Shown: one piece after another, positions 1 to 6,922 of the stretch
Numbering within the stretch: position 1 is the first letter of the stretch
Layout of the letters: each line of letters begins with the position of its first letter
Translations under genes and position numbers: made by a program
Assembly: GCA_015488565.1 (NCBI GenBank)
Contig: WFNQ01000121.1
Location: 1 to 12,887 of the forward strand
Length of the DNA: 12,887 bases
Direction: 5' to 3'
From: Thiomicrorhabdus sp.
GTDB taxonomy: Bacteria; Pseudomonadota; Gammaproteobacteria; Thiomicrospirales; Thiomicrospiraceae
The notes under the pieces: model-generated
The model's database searches: none
What the model was told of the DNA's origin: nothing
What the model saw: the letters and a program-made list of their open reading frames with translations, nothing else

Positions 1-283
1 ACAGGGTCATTAAGACTTCGGGATGCTTTTTTAAGTCGCCATAAATACCGTGGATTTGTTCAATTGAGGTGGCATAAATAACAATATTAACGGAGATAAA
101 TTTTTTACCGCTGGAGTTGTTAATGGAGATATTCTCACGAGGGGTTTCGGGAGCGTGTTTTGTGGTTATCTCGTAAACGGTATCAATAAAGGTATCGCAA
201 TTTTTTCCCATGGCTTTTAGCTTAAAATCACAGGGAAATTCAATTAAACTTTCAGTGTCTGGGGTGTGTAAATCTTTGGTCAT
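1..283 (-). CDS. ybeD: YbeD/DUF493 family small protein (3' end cut by window edge)
   Basis: Conserved small cytoplasmic protein of the YbeD (UPF0250/DUF493) family. The E. coli member has an ACT-like regulatory-domain fold, and its biochemical role is not settled. The visible 94 residues include the family features: an N-terminal LIEFPCDFKLKAMG segment, the KHAPE stretch near residue 43, and a C-terminal block with ATSIEQIHGIYGDL followed by KHPEVLMTL. E. coli YbeD ends at the equivalent of this last Leu. Window base 1 reads T on the coding strand, which fits the first base of a stop codon, so the protein is probably complete apart from its stop. Its ATG overlaps the TGA of dat (ATGA, 4 nt) and no good ribosome binding site precedes it, so translation is likely coupled to dat. 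In E. coli ybeD is followed by lipB, so lipB may lie just outside the window (inference). Confidence 0.9.
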   Translation of the reverse strand, partial: MTKDLHTPDTESLIEFPCDFKLKAMGKNCDTFIDTVYEITTKHAPETPRENISINNSSGKKFISVNIVIYATSIEQIHGIYGDLKKHPEVLMTL

Positions 284-1182
284 GATTGGTGCTCGCAGGA
301 CGATTTAGTTTGAATAAAATCTTGTTTGTATTGGTGATAAAAGTGATTTATTTTTTGCCAAACAGCGCTGGGTTTTCCTGTGCCAACGGGGGTGTTATTG
401 AGGGTGGTAACGGGCAGGGCTTCTTTGGTGGAGCTGGATAACCAAATTTCATCGGCCTCGTTGAGCATGGCTTCGGTAATGTCTTGTTCAATGAGTGGAA
501 TACCGTGTGCATGTGCAATACGTTCAATCACTTGTCGGGTAATGCCGGGTAACAGTTGGTTGCTGTTAGGGGGGGTAAAAATTGTACCGTCCTTGACCAT
601 AAACGCATTGCTGGCCGTGCCTTCGGTAATCAATCCTTCCCGCGAGACTAAAATAGCATCGTCTGCGCCTTGTGCTTTGGCGGCGAGTTTCATCATGACA
701 TTGGGCAGAAGGGTGATGGCTTTAATATCACATTTTAACCAGCGAATATCCTCTAGAGTAATGACTTTGATGCCATTTTCAATAATATGCGATGCCACAG
801 GTTTGAGCGGATTGGTGTAAGCATAGACGGTTGGGGTTAACTTTTCTGCGGGCAAGTGGTCTCGTTGCATTTGAATACCACGGGTGACTTGTAGATAGAT
901 ATATTGGTCTTTCCACGGATGTTTTTCAATGAGTGTATTGAGCAGGGTGAGCCATTCGGAATCCGATAAAGGATTTGGAATTTGCACGGCATTTAAGCTG
1001 TTTGTTAATCGTTGTAAGTGCTCTTTAAAGCGAAACAGTTGTCTGTTATAAACAGGAATGACTTCATAAACGCCATCACCAAACAGGAATCCACGATCTT
1101 GAGTGGAGATAGTCGAGTCGGCCATTGGCATAAAGTGGCCATTTAAGTAGACAATTTGTTCAGTGTTATTGACGTGATTCAT
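280..1182 (-). CDS. dat: D-amino acid aminotransferase (D-alanine transaminase), PLP fold-type IV
   Basis: Cytoplasmic PLP enzyme that exchanges amino groups between D-amino acids and 2-oxo acids, typically D-alanine + 2-oxoglutarate to pyruvate + D-glutamate. The 300-residue length is near the usual 280-300. The N-terminus shows YLNGHF and the fold-type IV block DRGFLFGDGVYEV (residues 29-41). The Schiff-base lysine is K154 in WLKCDIKAITLLPNV, a context typical of D-amino acid rather than branched-chain aminotransferases. The cofactor-binding glutamate is E187 in ITEGTASNAF. LLPGITR (210-216) completes the signature. A branched-chain or aminodeoxychorismate lyase activity is less likely but cannot be excluded by eye. 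The gene starts 27 nt after dacA and overlaps ybeD by 4 nt, so it belongs to the cell-wall operon. The ribosome binding site is weak. The placement suggests reuse of D-alanine and supply of D-glutamate for peptidoglycan. Confidence 0.9.
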   Translation of the reverse strand: MNHVNNTEQIVYLNGHFMPMADSTISTQDRGFLFGDGVYEVIPVYNRQLFRFKEHLQRLTNSLNAVQIPNPLSDSEWLTLLNTLIEKHPWKDQYIYLQVTRGIQMQRDHLPAEKLTPTVYAYTNPLKPVASHIIENGIKVITLEDIRWLKCDIKAITLLPNVMMKLAAKAQGADDAILVSREGLITEGTASNAFMVKDGTIFTPPNSNQLLPGITRQVIERIAHAHGIPLIEQDITEAMLNEADEIWLSSSTKEALPVTTLNNTPVGTGKPSAVWQKINHFYHQYKQDFIQTKSSCEHQS

Positions 1183-1209
1183 GAGGGGCTCGATTTGTTT
1201 CTATATTCG

Positions 1210-2418
1210 TTAATCTAAAAAGCTAAATAAGCCTTTAAAAAAGAGTTTAATTTGATCAATGAGTTTTTTAAAGAAAGAGCCTTCTTCAATCTCGGATAGG
1301 GCAACCAGTGGAATTTCGGCAATAACTTCATCACTGAGGGAGACTTGAAGGGTTCCAAGCGTTTGGCCTTTTTGAATGGGGGCTTTAATCTCTGGTTGAA
1401 TGGTACTTTCGATAATGAGGTTTTTATACTGGCCCCGTGGGATGGTGACGTATAAATCTTGTTCGGTACCAACACCAATTAAGTCACGAGTTCCTTCCCA
1501 GACAACCGCATCGTTTAGACGCTGTTCGGCACTGTAGAGTTTGTGGGTTTCAAAAAAACGAAAACCATAATTGAGTAGTTTTTGAGTCTCTTGAACACGT
1601 TTATCTGCGCTGTTTGCGCCTAAAATAATACTGATTAAGCGCGTGTCATCACGCAGAGCGGAGGCCACTAAGCAGTAGCCGGCACTGTCCGTATGCCCTG
1701 TTTTTAGACCGTCAACTGTGGGGTCTTGCCAAAGCAGTTTATTGCGGTTGTATTGCGTAATGCCATTAAAGGTAAATTTTTTCTCAGAGTACCATTTGTA
1801 CTCCTCAGGAAACTCGGTAATAAGGGCTTTGGTTAGGAGGGCTAAATCATGTGCGCTGGTGTAGTGATCCTTATGGGGTAGCCCAGTGGCATTCACGTAG
1901 TGGGTGTTGGTCATACCAATACTTTTGGCGTATTTATTCATGAGTTGTGCAAAGACTTCTTCACTGCCTGCCACCATTTCAGCCAGTGCAACACTGGCAT
2001 CGTTACCGGATTGAATCACCATGCCTTTAATGAGGTCACGAACAGAGACTTGTTTACCCACTTCAATAAACATTTTAGAACCGGGCATTTTCCATGCTTT
2101 ATGGCTAATGGTGACCATGTCATCCATGCTGATATTGTCATTTTTAAGCTCATTAATGACCACATAGCCTGTCATGATTTTTGTCAGGCTGGCGGGTTCA
2201 ACACGTTGATTTGAATTTTTCTCTGCTAAAACGTGTCCACTGTTAAAGTCGATTAACAGGTATGACTTAGCGGCAATGGATGGGGGGGAAGGAATGACAT
2301 AGGGTTTTGCGTTATTCGGTTTGGCCGTTTGAGTTGGGGTCGGCTGGGCAAGGGCTGATTGAAAAAGGCTCAATGTGAATAAAAAAAGCAGGAAAAAAGA
2401 ACGTTTTAAATTAAGCAT
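1210..2418 (-). CDS. dacA: D-alanyl-D-alanine carboxypeptidase, PBP5/6 type (low-molecular-weight class C PBP)
   Basis: Periplasmic serine enzyme that removes the terminal D-alanine from peptidoglycan pentapeptides and so limits cross-linking. The 402-residue protein starts with a signal peptide (KR at 5-6, hydrophobic run 8-20, likely cleavage after ALA at about residue 24). The three penicilloyl-serine motifs are present: SLTK at 77-80 with nucleophile S77, SGN at 137-139, and KTG at 239-241. A PBP5 C-terminal beta domain follows (about 290-375). The last 20 or so residues (SFFKKLIDQIKLFFKGLFSF) form an amphipathic helix that should anchor the protein to the inner-membrane face, as in E. 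coli PBP5. It is the first gene after the 115-nt gap behind rodA, which has an FNR-like site, so it may have its own regulated promoter besides operon read-through. The rlpA gene that precedes dacA in E. coli is absent here. Confidence 0.96.
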   Translation of the reverse strand: MLNLKRSFFLLFLFTLSLFQSALAQPTPTQTAKPNNAKPYVIPSPPSIAAKSYLLIDFNSGHVLAEKNSNQRVEPASLTKIMTGYVVINELKNDNISMDDMVTISHKAWKMPGSKMFIEVGKQVSVRDLIKGMVIQSGNDASVALAEMVAGSEEVFAQLMNKYAKSIGMTNTHYVNATGLPHKDHYTSAHDLALLTKALITEFPEEYKWYSEKKFTFNGITQYNRNKLLWQDPTVDGLKTGHTDSAGYCLVASALRDDTRLISIILGANSADKRVQETQKLLNYGFRFFETHKLYSAEQRLNDAVVWEGTRDLIGVGTEQDLYVTIPRGQYKNLIIESTIQPEIKAPIQKGQTLGTLQVSLSDEVIAEIPLVALSEIEEGSFFKKLIDQIKLFFKGLFSFLD

Positions 2419-2493
2419 AACAGCAATGGTTTCTCTATGTTTTTAGACAAAAATAAGACGCTTAATGTAACATAATTTGCTTAAAATCAAAAC

Positions 2494-2515
2494 GCTTGAT
2501 TGATGTAAATCAAGC
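2494..2515 (-). terminator. Small hairpin with T-rich tail behind rodA (possible weak terminator/attenuator)
   Basis: Perfect 8-bp arms GCTTGATT and AATCAAGC enclose a 6-nt loop. On the coding strand they are followed by GTTTTGATTTT. The stem has only 3 GC pairs and the T-tract is interrupted, so this would be a leaky terminator at best. It shares most of its bases with the FNR-like palindrome, so it may be only a by-product of that site, or the reverse. Distance from the rodA stop is 18 nt. Confidence 0.3.
2500..2513. promoter_or_regulatory. FNR/Anr-type binding site (perfect TTGAT-N4-ATCAA)
   Basis: The 14 bases TTGATGTAAATCAA (plus strand) match all ten fixed positions of the FNR/Anr consensus TTGAT-N4-ATCAA. 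With uniform base composition such a match is expected about 0.01 times in a window of this size. It sits 87 nt upstream of dacA (edge to edge about 81 nt), inside the cell-wall operon. The site would bind an oxygen-sensing CRP/FNR-family regulator. No such regulator gene is in the window, and binding is inferred from the match alone. Confidence 0.6.
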
Positions 2516-2533
2516 CCCTCTTGCAGAGAATAC

Positions 2534-3661
2534 CTACTTGCTTAACAGTTTTTTGTGGGTGTGTATGGACATTAAAATACCAAAACTAATCATTAAGGTA
2601 AGCAATGAGCTCCCTCCATAGCTCATAAGAGGCAGAGGAAGTCCAACCACGGGAAGCAAGCCACTGACCATACCAATGTTAACAAAAATGTAGACAAACA
2701 GTGTCATCATAAAGCTGGCGGCAATCAATCGGGTAAAGTTGTCTTGGGCTTGCGAGGCGATGTATAAACCTCTGGCAATAACGAAGCTGTATAGCATCAG
2801 TAGGCCAATTACTCCAAGTAGTCCAAACTCCTCCGCGAGCACCGAAAAAATAAAATCTGTGGTACTTTCTGGTAGAAATTCTAAATGGGCTTGGGTACTT
2901 CCCATGTAGCCTTTCCCATCAATTCCGCCCGACCCAATGGCAATTTTAGATTGAATAATATGGTAACCGCTGCCTAAAGGATCGGATTCAGGGGTTAAAA
3001 AAGTGAGGACGCGCTGTTTTTGATAGCCATGCATAAAATGCCAAGCTACGGGTGCGCTCAAAATAACCCCGGCAATCGCGGTAAAAATAACTTTCCAAGG
3101 TAGGCCAGCAAAAAAGAGTACGGAGAGGCCACTTAATCCAATAAGCAGTGAGGTTCCTAAATCGGGCTGTACCACGATAAGACTTCCCGTGAGTGCGATG
3201 AGTGCGGTTCCTAATACTAAGCGACCAAATGAGGGAGGGAATTTACTGTGTGCAAAGAGCCATGCGATGGTGATGGGTAGCACCAGCTTCATCGCTTCAG
3301 AAGGCTGAAAGCGTATGGGGCCAATTTCGAGCCAGCGTTGTGCGCCTTTGCCAATATCACCAAAGAGCAATACGGCAATGAGCATTAAAATACCCATTAA
3401 AAAGAGCCATGGGGTAAAGATATAAATAATATTGGGTGGGATTTGGGCAAATATAAACATAATGGTTAACGCAATGCCAATACGAATTGCTTGGCGAGTC
3501 ATGACGGCTTCGTCACCACCTGAGGCACTGTAAACTACCGCTAAACTAGTGGCGAGCAGTAATAAAATACCTAGCAAAAGCCAGCCATCAATGTGCATGG
3601 CTTCTAAAAATCCCTTATTTTTTCGGTACATCTTATGTGTTTTTGGCAGGTCAATCTTCAT
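2534..3661 (-). CDS. rodA: RodA, SEDS-family peptidoglycan glycosyltransferase of the elongasome
   Basis: Integral inner-membrane polymerase that extends glycan strands from lipid II during cell elongation, working as a pair with PBP2. The 375 residues form about ten hydrophobic membrane segments (first near 26-45, last near 345-366), usual for RodA. Family signatures are GAQRWLEIGPIRFQPSE (106-122), the SKIAIGSGGIDGKG block (238-251), the loop FLPESTTDFIF with D269 (equivalent to the essential Asp262 of E. coli RodA), and PLPLMSYGGSS (342-352). It is RodA rather than FtsW because of its position after mrdA and its sequence style. The ATG overlaps the end of mrdA by 11 nt and lacks a clear ribosome binding site, pointing to translational coupling and balanced production of the two partners. 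Internal ATG codons at residues 11 and 22 are possible alternative starts. Confidence 0.96.
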   Translation of the reverse strand: MKIDLPKTHKMYRKNKGFLEAMHIDGWLLLGILLLLATSLAVVYSASGGDEAVMTRQAIRIGIALTIMFIFAQIPPNIIYIFTPWLFLMGILMLIAVLLFGDIGKGAQRWLEIGPIRFQPSEAMKLVLPITIAWLFAHSKFPPSFGRLVLGTALIALTGSLIVVQPDLGTSLLIGLSGLSVLFFAGLPWKVIFTAIAGVILSAPVAWHFMHGYQKQRVLTFLTPESDPLGSGYHIIQSKIAIGSGGIDGKGYMGSTQAHLEFLPESTTDFIFSVLAEEFGLLGVIGLLMLYSFVIARGLYIASQAQDNFTRLIAASFMMTLFVYIFVNIGMVSGLLPVVGLPLPLMSYGGSSLLTLMISFGILMSIHTHKKLLSK

Positions 3662-5519
3662 GGTTATTCGCGGTCACATTTTGTTGTGGGTAGTAGGTCT
3701 CTGACTCGTACAGTTGAAAGAATTTTTCAATGACTTTTACCCCAATAGGGGCTGCAGTTTTACTACCACTTCCAGCATTTTCGGCAATAACCGCGATGGC
3801 AATCTTAGGGTTATCAACAGGTGCAAATCCTATGAATAGAGAGTGGTCGTGTAATTTCTCATGCAGCATATCAGCGTCATAGTCTCCAGCGTTTAAGCTA
3901 AACACTTGTGCGGTACCCGTTTTTCCAGCCATTTTAAAGGGTAGGTGTGTTGCATGTCGGCGAGCCGTGCCTTTTTTACTGTGCATGACATTTTCCATGC
4001 TCTTAATAACCTTTTCCCAGTTGGAAATTTTCTTAATCTCAATTTGCTCTAACGCCTCTGTTTTATGAGAGCGAACAAGGTGCGGACGAATGACTTTGCC
4101 TCGGTTTGCTAATATGGCCGTAGCTCTGGCCAGTTGTAAAGGCGTCGTCAGGTTGTAGCCTTGACCAATCGAGGAGATGATGGTTTCACCACGAAACCAT
4201 GGCTTACCTTTGACCTCTCTTTTCCATGCTTGAGACGGTAAAATTCCTTTAGATTCACCATGAATATCAATGCCAGTGTGAGAGCCAAAGCCAAAGGGGG
4301 CGAGTGCGTCATGAATGTTGTCAATGCCCATGTCTAAGCTGAGTTCATAAAAATAGGTATCGCAGGATTCGACAATGGCTTTATTCATATCGACTAGCCC
4401 GTGTCCTGTTCGTTTCCAATCACGATAACGGTGGTCTTTATAGACAAGATAACCGGGATCATATATTTTTTTATTCGGGGAGATAAAATTATTCTCAATT
4501 GCACCGAGTGCCATAAAAGGTTTGGTGGTCGAACCTGGAGGGTAGCGTCCATTGATAACGCGATTAATAAAAGGGCGGCTAGGATTATGAAGTAGAGCGT
4601 TGTACGACTTGTGATCAATGCCATCCACAAAAAGATTGGGGTCAAAAATGGGGGTGCTGACAAAAGCAAACACTTCCCCGTTTTGAGGGTCGAGTGCCAC
4701 AATAGCACCACGCATCTCTCCCATAAGGGATTCGGCAAATTGTTGCAGTTCAATATCCAGAGTAAGGTGAATGTCTTTTCCTGGGATAGCGGGAAGGGTT
4801 TCGAGCTTTCTCAGTACACGACCACGTACATTGGTTTCGATCTGTTGAATGCCTGGAGAGCCGTGTAAGACGTCTTCGTAGTATTTTTCGATACCCGATT
4901 TACCAATAATATCGGTACCACGGTAGGCTTTTGGATCAAGTTTTTTCAACTCTTTTTGATTGATTCGACCGACATAACCCAGTGCGTGAACCGCTGAAGC
5001 ACCGTGAGGGTAGGTACGTTTTAGGCGAGCGGTAAGGGTAACTCCTGGATGTTTATGGCTGATGACGGCAAATTGTGCGGCTTGTTCTTCGCTAAAGGAG
5101 AAAGGCAGCGTATAGCTTTTAGAACGATTGCGTTTTTTAAATTTTTGAAAGAAATCATGGACTCGTTTAGGATCAACGTTGTCTAAAATAACTTGAATGG
5201 CCAGCATGGTTGCATTGATATTATCCATTTTTTCACGAATCAATTTCAGGGCATAAACGGGCTGGTTATCTGCTAATAGAATATGGTTTCGATCAAATAT
5301 TTTACCGCGAGTGGGTGGCAACGTTTCAATTGAAATTCGATTGCCTTCAGCCAGTCCTTGATAGCGTTCGTGTTCGAGCCATTGAAGTTGTGTCATTCGA
5401 GCAATGAGAATGGCAAAGAGTATGAGGGTGAAAATAAAGGCGACATACAGCCGAAAACGAAACTGTCTCTTTTTGTTAAAGCTTTCATTGTCACTGTTAA
5501 AGTCAAGATGTTCAGGCAT
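3651..5519 (-). CDS. mrdA: Penicillin-binding protein 2, elongasome transpeptidase (class B PBP)
   Basis: Inner-membrane transpeptidase that cross-links new peptidoglycan in the lateral wall together with RodA. The 622-residue protein has a short cytoplasmic tail, one transmembrane helix (about 24-40), a pedestal domain with the PPTRGKIFDRN motif (68-78), and a C-terminal penicillin-binding domain. Catalytic motifs are STTK at 330-333 (nucleophile S330, the same number as in E. coli PBP2), SCD at 385-387, and KTG at 533-535. The Arg-Gly motif at 71-72 and the GRVINGRYPPGS context are typical of PBP2 rather than the division enzyme FtsI. It follows mreD by 22 nt and overlaps rodA by 11 nt. An AGGA sequence lies about 13 nt ahead of the ATG, a rather long spacing. 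Full length, with all motifs intact. Confidence 0.97.
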   Translation of the reverse strand: MPEHLDFNSDNESFNKKRQFRFRLYVAFIFTLILFAILIARMTQLQWLEHERYQGLAEGNRISIETLPPTRGKIFDRNHILLADNQPVYALKLIREKMDNINATMLAIQVILDNVDPKRVHDFFQKFKKRNRSKSYTLPFSFSEEQAAQFAVISHKHPGVTLTARLKRTYPHGASAVHALGYVGRINQKELKKLDPKAYRGTDIIGKSGIEKYYEDVLHGSPGIQQIETNVRGRVLRKLETLPAIPGKDIHLTLDIELQQFAESLMGEMRGAIVALDPQNGEVFAFVSTPIFDPNLFVDGIDHKSYNALLHNPSRPFINRVINGRYPPGSTTKPFMALGAIENNFISPNKKIYDPGYLVYKDHRYRDWKRTGHGLVDMNKAIVESCDTYFYELSLDMGIDNIHDALAPFGFGSHTGIDIHGESKGILPSQAWKREVKGKPWFRGETIISSIGQGYNLTTPLQLARATAILANRGKVIRPHLVRSHKTEALEQIEIKKISNWEKVIKSMENVMHSKKGTARRHATHLPFKMAGKTGTAQVFSLNAGDYDADMLHEKLHDHSLFIGFAPVDNPKIAIAVIAENAGSGSKTAAPIGVKVIEKFFQLYESETYYPQQNVTANNHED

Positions 5520-5541
5520 TGTGCTTTAATTATCCTGATGG

Positions 5542-6045
5542 TTAGTCATTGGCGGTAGTATGTGAGATTTGTTTTAAACCATAGGATAGCATTGGCCAAA
5601 GCAGTATGCTAATGGCGGGCATACTCCAGTATTGTACAAAATCATTGCTGTTGAGTACGGGGTTAAAGAATAGATAGTTAAGCAGCTGATAAGCGAGCAT
5701 ATATAGGCTGATAAAAAAGGCTTGTTGCCAAACGGGATAGGTTTTAAAGCGCAAGCGGTGACGAAGCATCAAAAAGGTGATGATGATAAAAAGCAGTGCA
5801 TGAGAGCCCAGCGTGGTTTGATATAACGTATCGGCAAGCAGGCCTAAAATGAAGGCAGAAAAGAGGTGGGTTCGATCTAAAAAATGGGCGCACCAGTAGA
5901 GCAGTACAAAAAGGGTTAAAGGCGGGACGATGGGGGATGAATGGCCTAATAGAGCAACCGTATCTAATGCAAGGGCAATTAGGTATGAAAAGAGAATCAT
6001 CCAGCGTGCTTGAGATGACTTCAGGTTAAACAGTTTAGTTGACAT
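5542..6045 (-). CDS. mreD: MreD, rod-shape-determining membrane protein
   Basis: Small polytopic inner-membrane protein that joins MreC and MreB in the elongasome. The 167 residues are largely hydrophobic, with about five to six membrane segments (for example 13-33, 38-55, 60-75, 80-93, 105-127, 138-155), in line with the usual 160-170 residues. MreD sequences are poorly conserved, so the call rests on size, hydrophobic profile and position between mreC and mrdA. The ATG overlaps the mreC stop region by 11 nt, and mrdA begins 22 nt after its stop. Only a weak GGAT lies ahead of the start, so translation is probably coupled to mreC. Confidence 0.92.
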   Translation of the reverse strand: MSTKLFNLKSSQARWMILFSYLIALALDTVALLGHSSPIVPPLTLFVLLYWCAHFLDRTHLFSAFILGLLADTLYQTTLGSHALLFIIITFLMLRHRLRFKTYPVWQQAFFISLYMLAYQLLNYLFFNPVLNSNDFVQYWSMPAISILLWPMLSYGLKQISHTTAND

Positions 6046-6868
6046 CGGCTGGATCCGTTAATTTTTCATCAAAATTTAAATACGGGGAGGCTTGAGAAAG
6101 AATGAGGACTTTGTGTGACTGAGATAGATCCGCAATGGGAGAGGCGGTAATATCGAGATAAGGATTGCCTGCTTTATTTTCAATTTGAGTGATAATCGCA
6201 ACGGGATAGCCTGCAGGAAAAACGCCACCGAGTCCGGAGCTTTCTAATAAATCACCTACTTCGACGGCACTGTTCTTAGGGATAAATTCTAATTGGGTGG
6301 TGTCGTGTCCTGTGCCACTTAAAATGCCACGTTGCCCTGTGCGTTGGATTCGAACAGGTATTTGATGGTCAGGATCTGTGATTAAGAGTACACGTGAGCT
6401 GGTGGGCGTGGTGCTAATGATTTGCCCCATAATTCCTTTTGAATCAATCACGGTTTGTTGTTCCGAGACTTTTTTAAGCTGGCCTTTATCGAGCGTAATG
6501 TATTGTGATAATGGGTTGTTGCTGTAAAACGTCACGGTGGCAATTTGTAGCGATTGTGTATTAATCTCTCCAGCCGTTCCAAGCAACGATTCTAAACGTG
6601 CGACTTCAAGTTGCAAATTTAAAAATTGTTGTTGTTTTGCTTTGACCAGAAGTAATTCTGTTTTGAGTTGTTGGTTTTCAAGCTTAAGGGAGTCAATGTT
6701 CGTGAAATCGGTGGTTGCGAGTTGGTAAAGTTGTTTTGGCAGTGTTGCCACGCGTTCAATGGGCGTAATGGTGGTTAACAGTAGACTGCGAAAACTGCCC
6801 ATTAATTGCCCATAATGGTCAGCCGCCATTAATGCAATGGCAAGGGTAAAGGCAATGACAAATTGCAT
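6035..6868 (-). CDS. mreC: MreC, rod-shape-determining periplasmic scaffold protein
   Basis: Bitopic inner-membrane protein whose periplasmic part activates PBP2-RodA and links it to MreB and MreD. The 277-residue reading has a membrane helix near the start (about 3-16), a heptad-like coiled coil rich in L, E, Q and K (about 57-97), and the two beta-barrel subdomains with typical blocks DSKGIMGQI (142-150), RVLLITDPDHQIPVRI (159-174) and SSGLGGVFPAGYPV (210-223). The ATG used here leaves almost no cytoplasmic tail, whereas most MreC proteins have 10-20 residues before the helix. The frame is open for 18 codons further upstream, back to the mreB stop, but holds no ATG, GTG or TTG. The AGAGGG just ahead of this ATG is very close (2-3 nt). 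The start is therefore the least certain in the operon. The gap to mreB is 54 nt. Confidence 0.93.
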   Translation of the reverse strand: MQFVIAFTLAIALMAADHYGQLMGSFRSLLLTTITPIERVATLPKQLYQLATTDFTNIDSLKLENQQLKTELLLVKAKQQQFLNLQLEVARLESLLGTAGEINTQSLQIATVTFYSNNPLSQYITLDKGQLKKVSEQQTVIDSKGIMGQIISTTPTSSRVLLITDPDHQIPVRIQRTGQRGILSGTGHDTTQLEFIPKNSAVEVGDLLESSGLGGVFPAGYPVAIITQIENKAGNPYLDITASPIADLSQSHKVLILSQASPYLNFDEKLTDPADVN

Positions 6869-6922
6869 ACCCTCTTGTTGTGAGGTGGTAAGCTGACTGA
6901 TGCTGGACTCCAGGGTCGTTAC

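Larger units (their letters stand above)
2419..2533 (-). promoter_or_regulatory. rodA-dacA intergenic region with candidate internal promoter for dacA-dat-ybeD
   Basis: This is the only long gap (115 nt) in an otherwise tightly packed operon. On the coding strand the FNR-like palindrome centred at 2506.5 is followed by an AT-rich stretch with a possible -10 box TATGTT (2474-2469, 4 of 6 consensus bases). That would start transcription near 2462, about 44 nt from the palindrome centre and close to the -41.5 position typical of FNR-activated promoters. No good -35 box is seen, as expected for an activator-dependent promoter. The distance to the dacA ATG would be about 44 nt. The promoter is inferred; only the sequence elements are directly visible. 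Confidence 0.4.

Noticed and set aside
380..820. 146-residue open frame on the plus strand opposite dat
   Set aside because: It lies antisense to a clearly conserved enzyme and its translation has no recognisable domain; a shadow of dat codon structure.
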